Positions 1 to 4,945 of a stretch of 5,790 bases of DNA are shown in pieces. The first letter of the stretch is position 1. Each line of letters opens with the position of its first letter. Origin of the DNA: Candidatus Cloacimonadota bacterium. Lineage in GTDB: Bacteria > Cloacimonadota > Cloacimonadia > JGIOTU-2 > B8-G9. The stretch is from positions 1 through 5,790 of the forward strand of contig QMNM01000115.1 of NCBI GenBank assembly GCA_003647765.1. Direction: 5' to 3'. Both the position numbers and the translations under genes were made by a program. The notes below the pieces were generated by a model that saw only the letters and a list, made by a program, of their open reading frames with translations, did no database searches and was not told where the DNA came from.

Positions 1-189
1 GACCCTACAATGGGTTCTGGAACAACTATGGTTGCTGCGAAACAGCTTGGTAGAAATGGTATGGCTTGTGAATTGAATGAAGATTTCTTTAAGATTTGTG
101 AAGATAGAATAGAGAATACTATTGCTGGGTCGTCATTAGAAGAAACTCCCACAACTGTGGAAGCTAAAGAAGATAATATACTTTTTTAA
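1..189 (+). CDS. DNA methyltransferase, C-terminal fragment (gene starts before the window)
   Basis: Only the last 62 codons are present, ending in TAA at 187-189. The fragment begins with DPTMGSGTT, which matches methyltransferase motif I (DPFxGSGTT), the loop that binds S-adenosylmethionine. It continues with AAKQLGRNGMACELNEDFF, the usual next strand and helix, where the acidic E of CELN would contact the cofactor ribose. Having motif I so near the C-terminus, with the catalytic DPP[YW] motif expected upstream, is the order seen in beta-class N4-cytosine or N6-adenine methyltransferases. Phages use such enzymes to protect their DNA from host restriction or to mark it. The last 25 or so residues are polar and acidic, probably a loose tail. 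The gene is open at the window edge rather than broken. Target base and site cannot be read from this piece. Confidence 0.88.
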   Translation, partial: DPTMGSGTTMVAAKQLGRNGMACELNEDFFKICEDRIENTIAGSSLEETPTTVEAKEDNILF

Positions 190-1094
190 GATTGAACTAA
201 AAGATATTTAGCAGCTTGTCTCCACATTGGATCAGCATCATAACTTGCATGAACTTTGATAAGCTTCTCAAATGTTCTAAGGTTTAGTTCAACAGCCTCA
301 AATTTATGCTCATCAATAAACTCAAGCACTTCTTGCTTGATTTCTAAACTATACTGTGGTAGAATATCTTTAATGATAGCAGTCATTCGGTCAATTCTAT
401 CTTGGATTGTCATAGTTAAATCTACCGAGATTGTTCTACCTTTAACAGCACCATCAATTTTCTCTAATGGTCTATTACTGATAAAAATTACTTGCCCTTC
501 AAAATCAAATGAAGCTGGAAGTCCATCATCAATAAAACCTTTTGATAACCATGATATAGTTCTTTTCTGGTAACTATCAAGAGCCCCCTTAAGAATGTTC
601 AATGAAGTTGGATCCATTAATACACTATCACAATCATCAAATATAATGAGTTTGTTTTTATGTTCGTAAAGTGTTGCATATAATGCTTTGGGGGTTGAAT
701 AACCTTTAATCACCACATAGTCTGTATCTTCAACTAATTTTTGTGCTTCAATTAAAGCCATAATTGTGTGAGATTTACCAAGACCACTTTGACCACATAC
801 TAATAAAGATGCAGTAACATTAGAAATAACCATACTTGTGAATTTTTCTAAGAAAGTAAATCGTTGATTGATTGAGAATTCAGAAGCAGTTGTCATCGGA
901 GATAAACCATCTGTTTGAATGAGATCCGTTAAGTCAATTGTATTTGTTTCTCTATTAAACTTATATTCACGACCACGATGTTTGATAACTGGACTCTTAG
1001 TAATAATCTTACTATATACTGTCTTTCCAGTTACACCATTAGTGTAATACACTTTATCATTTACTATTTTCTGAACATATAATTCGTTTGCCAT
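186..1094 (-). CDS. AAA+ family ATPase of unknown role
   Basis: A 302-residue P-loop ATPase. Walker A is GQSGLGKS at residues 101-108, and Walker B is LIIFDDCD at about 149-156, with a tandem acidic pair. A sensor-1 asparagine lies in IFISNRP (N207). R220 (AVKGR) is a candidate arginine finger, and LNLRTFEK (R273) resembles an AAA+ sensor-2 region. The first 65 residues look beta-rich and could be a small binding domain. The ATG at 1092-1094 follows an AAGGG ribosome-binding sequence, and a good -10 box lies further upstream. It ends tail to tail with the methyltransferase, sharing four bases. AAA+ proteins of this size in phages include helicase loaders and other DNA-remodelling enzymes, but nothing visible says which this is. 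No helicase, terminase nuclease or protease domain is present. The ATPase call is firm; the role is unknown. Confidence 0.9.
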   Translation of the reverse strand: MANELYVQKIVNDKVYYTNGVTGKTVYSKIITKSPVIKHRGREYKFNRETNTIDLTDLIQTDGLSPMTTASEFSINQRFTFLEKFTSMVISNVTASLLVCGQSGLGKSHTIMALIEAQKLVEDTDYVVIKGYSTPKALYATLYEHKNKLIIFDDCDSVLMDPTSLNILKGALDSYQKRTISWLSKGFIDDGLPASFDFEGQVIFISNRPLEKIDGAVKGRTISVDLTMTIQDRIDRMTAIIKDILPQYSLEIKQEVLEFIDEHKFEAVELNLRTFEKLIKVHASYDADPMWRQAAKYLLVQS

Positions 1095-1124
1095 TTAATA
1101 CCCTTTTTATTTGTTTGTAAAGGT

Positions 1125-1152
1125 ATTATAGCAGTTAATGGCTTAAAGGAGT
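1125..1152 (-). promoter_or_regulatory. Promoter for the AAA+ ATPase gene, possibly T4 middle-type
   Basis: On the minus strand TATAAT is at 1130-1125, preceded by TGC, giving an extended -10 (TGnTATAAT). No TTGACA-like -35 sits at 16-18 bases. Instead ACTCCTTTA (1152-1144) lies exactly 13 bases upstream and matches 7 of 9 positions of the T4 MotA box WWTGCTTYA, which normally sits 11-13 bases from the -10. The promoter lies in the gap between two minus-strand genes and would let the ATPase be transcribed separately from its upstream neighbour. The extended -10 is the solid part; activator dependence is inference. Confidence 0.55.
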
Positions 1153-1158
1153 ATTAAC

Positions 1159-1626
1159 CTAATACATTCTCGATACACGCTTCATAAGCTTTGATCTTAA
1201 TCTATCTTTAATCTTACAAGCATAAGATGAACCGCCTCTCATAGATAATTGAGCAGTTTGATTTTTTCCACAAGTTTTTTGTCTTGCAGCTTTCTTTCTT
1301 CGCTTTGTTTTAACTTCTGGCTTTCTTCTATATTTTCTTTGTTTAATTCTATTTCTAATTCTTTCACCTGCTGGTGATTTTTTGAATGATGCCATTCTTT
1401 TATTTGCTGTATTTGAATGTTGAGTAAGTGTTTTAGCTTCTTCTAACTCTTCATCATCCTCATCTTCCATTTCTTCATCAAGTAGTTCAAACATCTTTGT
1501 GATAATACTCACTTCCTTTGAGTTTAGTTCGTCTTCTTCTAATAAATCAATAAGCATATCTAAGCCATCTGCTATACTCATTTCTCCAAATTCTTCTTCG
1601 CTTTCTAATAAATTACTTAGTCTCAT
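1159..1626 (-). CDS. Acidic/basic bipartite protein, possible prohead core or internal head protein
   Basis: A 155-residue protein of two opposite halves. Residues 1-63 carry 26 Asp/Glu against 3 Lys/Arg and look helical, with leucine-rich segments. Residues 64-155 carry about 32 Lys/Arg against 3 Asp/Glu, including runs such as KTKRRKKAARQK, as expected for nucleic-acid binding. At the junction is LEE-A (residues 61-64), which fits the (L/I)xE-(A/G/S) pattern cut by the T4 prohead protease gp21. This resembles T4 core or internal proteins, whose acidic part is removed during head maturation and whose basic part may stay with the DNA. That function is inferred from composition and this short motif only; a histone-like protein is the alternative. 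The start at 1626 has AAGGG 10 bases upstream and lies behind a late-type promoter, which fits a structural role. Confidence 0.82.
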   Translation of the reverse strand: MRLSNLLESEEEFGEMSIADGLDMLIDLLEEDELNSKEVSIITKMFELLDEEMEDEDDEELEEAKTLTQHSNTANKRMASFKKSPAGERIRNRIKQRKYRRKPEVKTKRRKKAARQKTCGKNQTAQLSMRGGSSYACKIKDRLRSKLMKRVSRMY

Positions 1627-1650
1627 ATTTTTAACCCTTAATTGGTATTT

Positions 1651-1662
1651 TATTTATTTATT
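1651..1662 (-). promoter_or_regulatory. Late-type promoter for the bipartite protein gene
   Basis: The minus strand reads AATAAATAAATA here, two overlapping 7-of-8 matches to the T4 late promoter TATAAATA. With transcription starting about six bases beyond, the leader to the ATG at 1626 would be roughly 20 bases and include the AAGGG ribosome-binding site. In such AT-rich sequence a near-match can occur by chance; the position is the supporting evidence. Confidence 0.4.
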
Positions 1663-1681
1663 CAACTATTACAATTAAAAC

Positions 1682-1689
1682 CATAAATA
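1682..1689 (+). promoter_or_regulatory. Late-type promoter for the 66-residue protein gene
   Basis: CATAAATA differs from the T4 late consensus TATAAATA only at the first base. It lies 24 bases before the ATG at 1714, leaving room for a start near 1695 and the AAGGAG ribosome-binding site at 1701-1706. With the minus-strand late-type box at 1651-1662 it forms a divergent late promoter pair. This is a one-mismatch match in AT-rich sequence, so it is tentative. Confidence 0.45.
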
Positions 1690-1713
1690 AAAGAAAAATA
1701 AAGGAGTTTTTAT

Positions 1714-1914
1714 ATGACACTATCAGAAATGTTCAAAACACCAGAAGAGTTTATCGCATACGCAGAAGCAACAGCAGGAATGGATTTCATTGATGGAAAA
1801 GTTAAGGAATGGTTTGAGGCAAATCAAGACTTTCAATTATCTTATACAGGTATCCAAAAAGTTCTAAATACAATGGTAGTTTCAGAAGAAACTCCTGAAG
1901 AACCAATCGTTTAG
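1714..1914 (+). CDS. Small acidic protein, unknown function
   Basis: A 66-residue protein that I do not recognise. It looks mainly helical: an amphipathic N-terminal part (LSEMFKTPEEFIAYAEA), a middle with WFEANQDFQLSY, and an acidic, proline-containing tail (SEETPEEPIV). There is no signal peptide, membrane segment or cysteine. A strong ribosome-binding site, AAGGAG at 1701-1706, lies seven bases before the ATG, and a late-type promoter box is just upstream, so it is probably well expressed. Its TAG stop overlaps the stop of the opposing gene by four bases. It shares a divergent promoter region with the bipartite head-like protein, which weakly suggests a late role. The gene is convincing; the function is open. 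Confidence 0.85.
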   Translation: MTLSEMFKTPEEFIAYAEATAGMDFIDGKVKEWFEANQDFQLSYTGIQKVLNTMVVSEETPEEPIV

Positions 1915-2459
1915 AAAGGTTTTATCGTAGTTCCTTTCGGAACAAATATTTCCAAGTGGTCTTTACAGATATATCTGTATGGACTCTTGATTGTCTTATC
2001 AAGTTCATTTAGTCTTGGGCTTTCACCATCACAAAAGAAACCATGAGTTTCCATTTCATTTGCTTCAGCAGTCATACGAGCATACTCTTTCTTATACATC
2101 ACAACAAAATCATCAGCATCCATTTTATACCACTCACCTCTTTCATCAGTAACCATATACATAAACTTATTTGCAGGTTTGATATGAGTCCAAATTTCAC
2201 CCTCAACAGAGAACTTCTTATAAGGAACAGCTAATCTATCTCTTTTGTTTTTGAACTCATGTTCATAGTCTTTGGTCTTTGGTTTCATTTTACCAGTATC
2301 TCCACCAAGTAAAAACCAATCAATATGACCAAACATAAAAGCATAAATTCCATATCTTTCTGGAGCACCATGAAAAGTCATTTCTTCATAGTCAGTAGTA
2401 TAGTGTTTTTGTTTTACAGGTGTTAATCCACCATATCTTACTAACTGTAATCTTTTCAT
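1911..2459 (-). CDS. Conserved-looking hypothetical phage protein, 182 residues
   Basis: A soluble protein rich in aromatic residues. The N-terminal third has the distinctive segment FHGAPERYGIYAF followed by GHIDWFLLGG (residues 29-53). The middle has FSVEGEIWTHIK (83-94) and ERGEWYKMDADDF (106-118). The C-terminus contains HGFFCDGESPRL and KDHLEIFVPKGT. I recall similar unannotated proteins in large T4-like phages, but I cannot name the family or a function. The ATG at 2457-2459 overlaps the TGA of the upstream gene in an ATGA arrangement, with AAGGA nearby, so translation is probably coupled. It is the last gene of a three-gene minus-strand operon and meets the 66-residue gene tail to tail. 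No catalytic motif is evident. Confidence 0.88.
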   Translation of the reverse strand: MKRLQLVRYGGLTPVKQKHYTTDYEEMTFHGAPERYGIYAFMFGHIDWFLLGGDTGKMKPKTKDYEHEFKNKRDRLAVPYKKFSVEGEIWTHIKPANKFMYMVTDERGEWYKMDADDFVVMYKKEYARMTAEANEMETHGFFCDGESPRLNELDKTIKSPYRYICKDHLEIFVPKGTTIKPF

Positions 2460-2668
2460 CCTATTTCCTTCAATATCTTATCTCTTAAATCATTCCAACC
2501 TTTAAGGTGTGGAACTGAAAACCGTTCATGTTTTTCTGCATCATAATTTCTTGAAGCTTTTTTGTAGTGTGCTATCTCAATATCTACAAGCTGTAATACA
2601 TGTTCGAGTTGTTGTTTGTTCATTTTCAACAACTTAACACCATCTATTTTTAGTTTATGGATATTCAT
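2456..2668 (-). CDS. Small helical protein, unknown function
   Basis: A 70-residue, mostly charged and helical protein that I do not recognise. Residues 12-40 (KLLKMNKQQLEHVLQLVDIE and onward) form a likely amphipathic helix. A second predicted helix at the end (NDLRDKILKEIG) follows the segment FSVPHLKGW. There is no membrane segment or cysteine. Its ATG shares one base with the TAA of the upstream membrane-protein gene (TAATG), and its TGA overlaps the ATG of the next gene (ATGA), so it is the middle member of a tightly coupled operon. Its own ribosome-binding sequence is weak, which fits dependence on translation of the upstream gene. Confidence 0.83.
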   Translation of the reverse strand: MNIHKLKIDGVKLLKMNKQQLEHVLQLVDIEIAHYKKASRNYDAEKHERFSVPHLKGWNDLRDKILKEIG

Positions 2669-3030
2669 TATTTTATCTCACATTTACCAAGATGGAAAGC
2701 AGATGAATCAGTTGAACCTTGTTTAGTCCAATAAATATTCCACCCATTGACCTCATGTTTGTGTACAGTATATGTATTTGCTTCATATATTCTAAACTGA
2801 CCGTTGCCGGATAAACACATCACAGCTGGGTAATCTTTCTTAACTAAATGCTTCGCTAATGCTTTCCCTGAATCTGATGTTAGCCAACCAAATAATGCTC
2901 CGAACATCCATATAAGTAATCCTACAATTAAGGCAGCCATAAAATATGCTCCAATATCTTCGGCATATTTTTTGAACCATTGTTTTGTTCTATTACACCA
3001 CTTCTTATCTTCTTCGCTCTTTATAGTCAT
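2668..3030 (-). CDS. Small single-pass membrane protein with a probable external domain
   Basis: A 120-residue protein with a basic N-terminal tail of about 26 residues (KK, R, KKY), then one strong transmembrane helix at about 27-50 (IGAYFMAALIVGLLIWMFGALF). A polar C-terminal domain of about 70 residues follows. The positive-inside rule puts the N-terminus in the cytoplasm and the C-terminal domain in the periplasm. C72 and C117 could then form a disulfide around a beta-rich segment (QFRIYEANTYTVHKHEVNGWNIYW). There is no lipobox or cleavable signal peptide. AAAGGA sits just before the ATG at 3028-3030, and this is the first gene of the minus-strand operon. An envelope or superinfection-related role is possible, but no family is recognised. 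Confidence 0.85.
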   Translation of the reverse strand: MTIKSEEDKKWCNRTKQWFKKYAEDIGAYFMAALIVGLLIWMFGALFGWLTSDSGKALAKHLVKKDYPAVMCLSGNGQFRIYEANTYTVHKHEVNGWNIYWTKQGSTDSSAFHLGKCEIK

Positions 3031-3050
3031 AATATTCCTTTTATAGGCAC

Positions 3051-3056
3051 ATTATA
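3051..3056 (-). promoter_or_regulatory. -10 box for the three-gene minus-strand operon
   Basis: The minus strand reads TATAAT here, followed by GTG, about 20 bases ahead of the operon's first start codon at 3030. No clear -35 is seen at the standard spacing. A MotA-like TATGCTTAA lies at 3088-3080 but is 23 bases away, too far to pair with this -10. The box mirrors the TATAATGT of the opposite promoter at 3107. Confidence 0.5.
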
Positions 3057-3084
3057 CTACAATCCACCTTAATTAATGTTTAAG

Positions 3085-3112
3085 CATACTTTAACTTACT
3101 GTCGGTTATAAT
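3085..3112 (+). promoter_or_regulatory. Promoter for the 181-residue protein gene, possibly T4 middle-type
   Basis: TATAAT at 3107-3112 lies 23 bases before the ATG at 3136, with AAGGAGA (3124-3130) between them. CATACTTTA at 3085-3093 matches 7 of 9 positions of the T4 MotA box WWTGCTTYA and sits exactly 13 bases from the -10. This is the same arrangement as in front of the ATPase gene. No TTGACA-like -35 is present. The -10 is good; the activator box is tentative. Confidence 0.55.
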
Positions 3113-3135
3113 GTTGGAAACATAAGGAGAAATAT

Positions 3136-3681
3136 ATGAGAATTTACCACTTTGGGAACTTTTATTTTAGTTCAATACAACAAGGCATACAGGCTTCCCA
3201 CTGCCAGATGGAATTATTTAACAAGTACATTCCACACCCATACAATGGAAATGAAGTCGACGATTGTGATCAAATCAATCAACTTTGGGATTGGTCTAAC
3301 AACCACAAAACAATGATATGTTTGAATGGTGGCATGAATTCAGATTTAATTGCTACTAAAGCATTCTTTGAAGATGAATCAAATCCATACCCATGGTCTA
3401 CTTTCTATGAGAGTGAAGAAGCTATGGGTGGAATGTTAAGTAATGTATGTATTGTATTACCAGAAAAGATATACGAAATGAGTGCTCTATTACGCAAGTT
3501 TAGATTAAGCTTTTCAGATATTGATATTATGGACAATAAATCATTTGCTACTGCTATGGAAGATGCAATAGCTATCTTAAAAGAGAGAAATGCTTTTGAA
3601 CCGATTGAAACATTTGGGGCATACTCAAAAGACGAAATTAAAATGGCACAATTTATGGGCAACTTTGGATTAGCAAAGTAA
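3136..3681 (+). CDS. Phage hypothetical protein, possible peptidyl-tRNA hydrolase 2-like fold
   Basis: A soluble 181-residue protein. SSIQQGIQASH (residues 12-22) resembles the N-terminal helix of PTH2-type proteins, with its QxxxQxxH pattern. WSNNHKTMICLNGG (53-66) looks like the following core strand. NPYPWSTFYESEEAMGGMLSNVCIVLPE (83-110, shown here as its key stretch) resembles the late strand-loop-strand with a PTH2-like acidic residue before a hydrophobic strand. The C-terminal 70 residues are helical. PTH2 enzymes release peptides from peptidyl-tRNA, but phage relatives may not be active and the match is from memory of the pattern only. It has its own promoter and a strong AAGGAGA at 3124-3130, and a stem-loop follows its stop. 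The gene is certain; the fold is a hypothesis. Confidence 0.72.
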   Translation: MRIYHFGNFYFSSIQQGIQASHCQMELFNKYIPHPYNGNEVDDCDQINQLWDWSNNHKTMICLNGGMNSDLIATKAFFEDESNPYPWSTFYESEEAMGGMLSNVCIVLPEKIYEMSALLRKFRLSFSDIDIMDNKSFATAMEDAIAILKERNAFEPIETFGAYSKDEIKMAQFMGNFGLAK

Positions 3682-3685
3682 TATA

Positions 3686-3734
3686 CCTTTCAATAATCAG
3701 GGGCTACCCCTTGATTCTCACACCTTTCGATAAT
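3686..3734 (+). repeat. Direct repeat pair CCTTTCRATAAT
   Basis: CCTTTCAATAAT at 3686-3697 and CCTTTCGATAAT at 3723-3734 match at 11 of 12 bases, or 12 of 13 counting the A before each. The copies start 37 bases apart and flank a stem-loop, just upstream of the late-type promoter of the signalling cassette. They could be a protein-binding site or the trace of a small duplication. Neither is proven. Confidence 0.5.
3695..3716 (+). terminator. Stem-loop after the 181-residue protein gene, terminator-like but without a T-run
   Basis: AATCAGGGG pairs with CCCTTGATT around the loop CTAC, making a nine-pair stem with one G-T wobble. It begins 14 bases after the TAA at 3679-3681. No run of T follows on either strand, so it is not a standard intrinsic terminator. 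It may weaken read-through, protect the 3' end of the message, or contribute to control of the next operon. Confidence 0.4.
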
Positions 3735-3750
3735 AAAAATCATCATTCCT

Positions 3751-3758
3751 TATAAATA
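3751..3758 (+). promoter_or_regulatory. T4-type late promoter (exact consensus) for the signalling cassette
   Basis: TATAAATA matches the T4 late promoter consensus at all eight positions. In T4 this element covers about -13 to -6 and needs no -35, so transcription should begin near 3764. That leaves a leader of about 25 bases to the ATG at 3789. It lies in a gap in front of three closely spaced plus-strand genes and is the only exact match found in the window. Confidence 0.65.
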
Positions 3759-3775
3759 AATAATATAACAAGAAT

Positions 3776-3781
3776 GGGGGG
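3776..3781 (+). promoter_or_regulatory. G-rich ribosome-binding site that decides the next start
   Basis: Six G bases (3776-3781) lie seven bases before the ATG at 3789. The earlier in-frame ATG at 3774 overlaps this run, has no purine-rich site before it, and would leave only about 10 bases of leader from the predicted late transcript start. This favours 3789 as the real start. Confidence 0.5.
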
Positions 3782-3788
3782 TATTATT

Positions 3789-4241
3789 ATGCAGAGATTA
3801 TCAGAAGTAGATAGTTCATTATTAAAATTACGTACTGATTTTAATAAACAATTATCAGCAATTGAAGATGATACTCACTCATTTCATACAGCAATGATTG
3901 ATTTAAGTGCTAGGAACCCAGACAACAAAGAATTAATACAATTTATAGTGTTTGTTAATGATAAATTAGAAACAAAGCATAAAACCCATTCGGAAGTAAT
4001 GATTGAAGCATTCAATGAATTGATTGATGTTAAAAGGTCGTTAATACATGCACTTCAAGAAGTTAAAGATAAAGATGAGCAGGGGTTTTTCAAGAAAATA
4101 TTTAATAGCACAAAGATTTTCGCAGATATAAAAATGACTGTAATTGGTGTAGCTGCGATTGCAATTGCAGTTGTGGTAATGATTTCACCAGATATAGTAT
4201 TATCTGTAATAAAAGCACTTGCAACATTGATTTTAGGATAA
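3789..4241 (+). CDS. Helical protein with C-terminal membrane anchor, first gene of the signalling cassette
   Basis: About 150 residues from the ATG at 3789; starting at 3774 would add five residues (MGGII). Residues 1-95 look wholly helical and charged, with spaced hydrophobics (LSEVDSSLLKLRTDF, NELIDVKRSLIHALQEVKD), suggesting a coiled coil or four-helix bundle. GFFKKIFNSTK at 99-109 resembles an amphipathic segment lying on the membrane. One strong hydrophobic helix follows at about 117-132 (VIGVAAIAIAVVVMI). SPD then breaks it, and a second hydrophobic stretch runs to the end. The protein is probably tail-anchored or hairpin-anchored with its helical part in the cytoplasm. It belongs to no family I recognise. 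It is followed after 11 bases by the receiver-domain gene, so a role as partner, effector or sensor accessory of the two-component pair is likely but inferred. Confidence 0.85.
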   Translation: MQRLSEVDSSLLKLRTDFNKQLSAIEDDTHSFHTAMIDLSARNPDNKELIQFIVFVNDKLETKHKTHSEVMIEAFNELIDVKRSLIHALQEVKDKDEQGFFKKIFNSTKIFADIKMTVIGVAAIAIAVVVMISPDIVLSVIKALATLILG

Positions 4242-4252
4242 AGGAGGATATT

Positions 4253-4942
4253 ATGGGATTTGGTTTTTTTAATATGTTTAATAAAAATGTAGGAGCTGGA
4301 GAAGAACGAACAGCCTCTTCTTTATTTAATTCACCATCGGAAGAAGAAGAAACAACACCTTGTTCTGGAATTTCTGGATGTAAAATATGTTATATTGGTA
4401 AGAACAACACTACACCAATAGATATTGCTCCTAATTGTACCTGGGCACTAGAACTAAAGGATTATGATAGCTCAAAACCATCTATATTGGTAGTCGATGA
4501 TAATCCTGGTATAATTAGTTTTTTGATTGATGATATAGAATCTTTAGATGGTAGTAAAATAAATATAAGTGAATATAATATTTTAACATTTGATACGATT
4601 AATGCTGCATATTATTTTGAAGCCACACAACACAAATATCACGGATTAAATATTAAATATGCCATACTAGACTTAACACTTGGTGGTTCTGTTCCTACTA
4701 ATGACGGACCATCAAAATATACTGGTGTTGATATTTACCAACAAATGTTAATCTACAGTCCAGATGCCAAGGTTTTATTTTACACTGGTAATAACTTAAA
4801 TGAATATATCAAGTCTAATAAAAAGATAATTCAACAATTTAAAGATATTACAAATGGCAAGAAAATTAAAGATTATATTTTATTCAAGACTGCACTTGAT
4901 TTAGAAGGAAGACGAAAATATTTAGGAAACTGGTTTAATTAA
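4253..4942 (+). CDS. Response regulator-like protein: receiver domain with an N-terminal extension
   Basis: A 229-residue protein. From about residue 77 to the end it has every key element of a CheY-like receiver. The acidic pair is D82-D83 in ILVVDDN, the phospho-acceptor is D140 in YAILDLTLGG, the switch threonine is T178 in VLFYTGN, and the conserved lysine is K212 in YILFKTA. It should therefore accept phosphate from a histidine kinase, and one is encoded three bases downstream. The first 75 residues are unusual: a polar, acidic stretch, then Cys37, Cys43, Cys46 and Cys62 (CSGISGCKIC plus one), which could bind metal. No DNA-binding or enzymatic output domain is attached, so it probably acts through protein contacts or as a phosphorelay step. 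AGGAGG at 4242-4247 gives strong translation. Inserts between the core strands make the domain somewhat longer than usual. Confidence 0.92.
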   Translation: MGFGFFNMFNKNVGAGEERTASSLFNSPSEEEETTPCSGISGCKICYIGKNNTTPIDIAPNCTWALELKDYDSSKPSILVVDDNPGIISFLIDDIESLDGSKINISEYNILTFDTINAAYYFEATQHKYHGLNIKYAILDLTLGGSVPTNDGPSKYTGVDIYQQMLIYSPDAKVLFYTGNNLNEYIKSNKKIIQQFKDITNGKKIKDYILFKTALDLEGRRKYLGNWFN

Positions 4943-4945
4943 TAT

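Noticed and set aside
1-189. Methyltransferase pseudogene
   Set aside because: The frame is open to the window edge with intact motif I, so it is cut by the window rather than broken.
256-573. Plus-strand open frame of 105 codons
   Set aside because: It lies entirely antisense to the AAA+ ATPase gene, whose motifs are intact. Its product is serine-rich shadow sequence with no family resemblance.
2043-2234. Plus-strand open frame of 63 codons
   Set aside because: It is antisense to the 182-residue protein gene and has a low-complexity composition rich in His, Ile and Ser. No ribosome-binding site was seen.
1714-2459. Toxin-antitoxin pair made of the small acidic protein and its neighbour
   Set aside because: The two genes converge rather than forming an operon, and neither shows a known toxin or antitoxin motif.
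3080-3088. Minus-strand TATGCTTAA, 8 of 9 match to a T4 MotA box
   Set aside because: It is 23 bases from the nearest minus-strand TATAAT, while MotA boxes need 11-13. It is not annotated as part of a promoter.
3405-3662. Minus-strand open frame of 85 codons
   Set aside because: It is antisense to the 181-residue gene, which has a strong ribosome-binding site and promoter. It looks like a shadow.
3774-3788. Earlier ATG for the helical membrane-anchored protein
   Set aside because: It has no ribosome-binding sequence, overlaps the G-run that best serves the next ATG, and leaves too short a leader from the predicted late promoter. It is kept only as an alternative.
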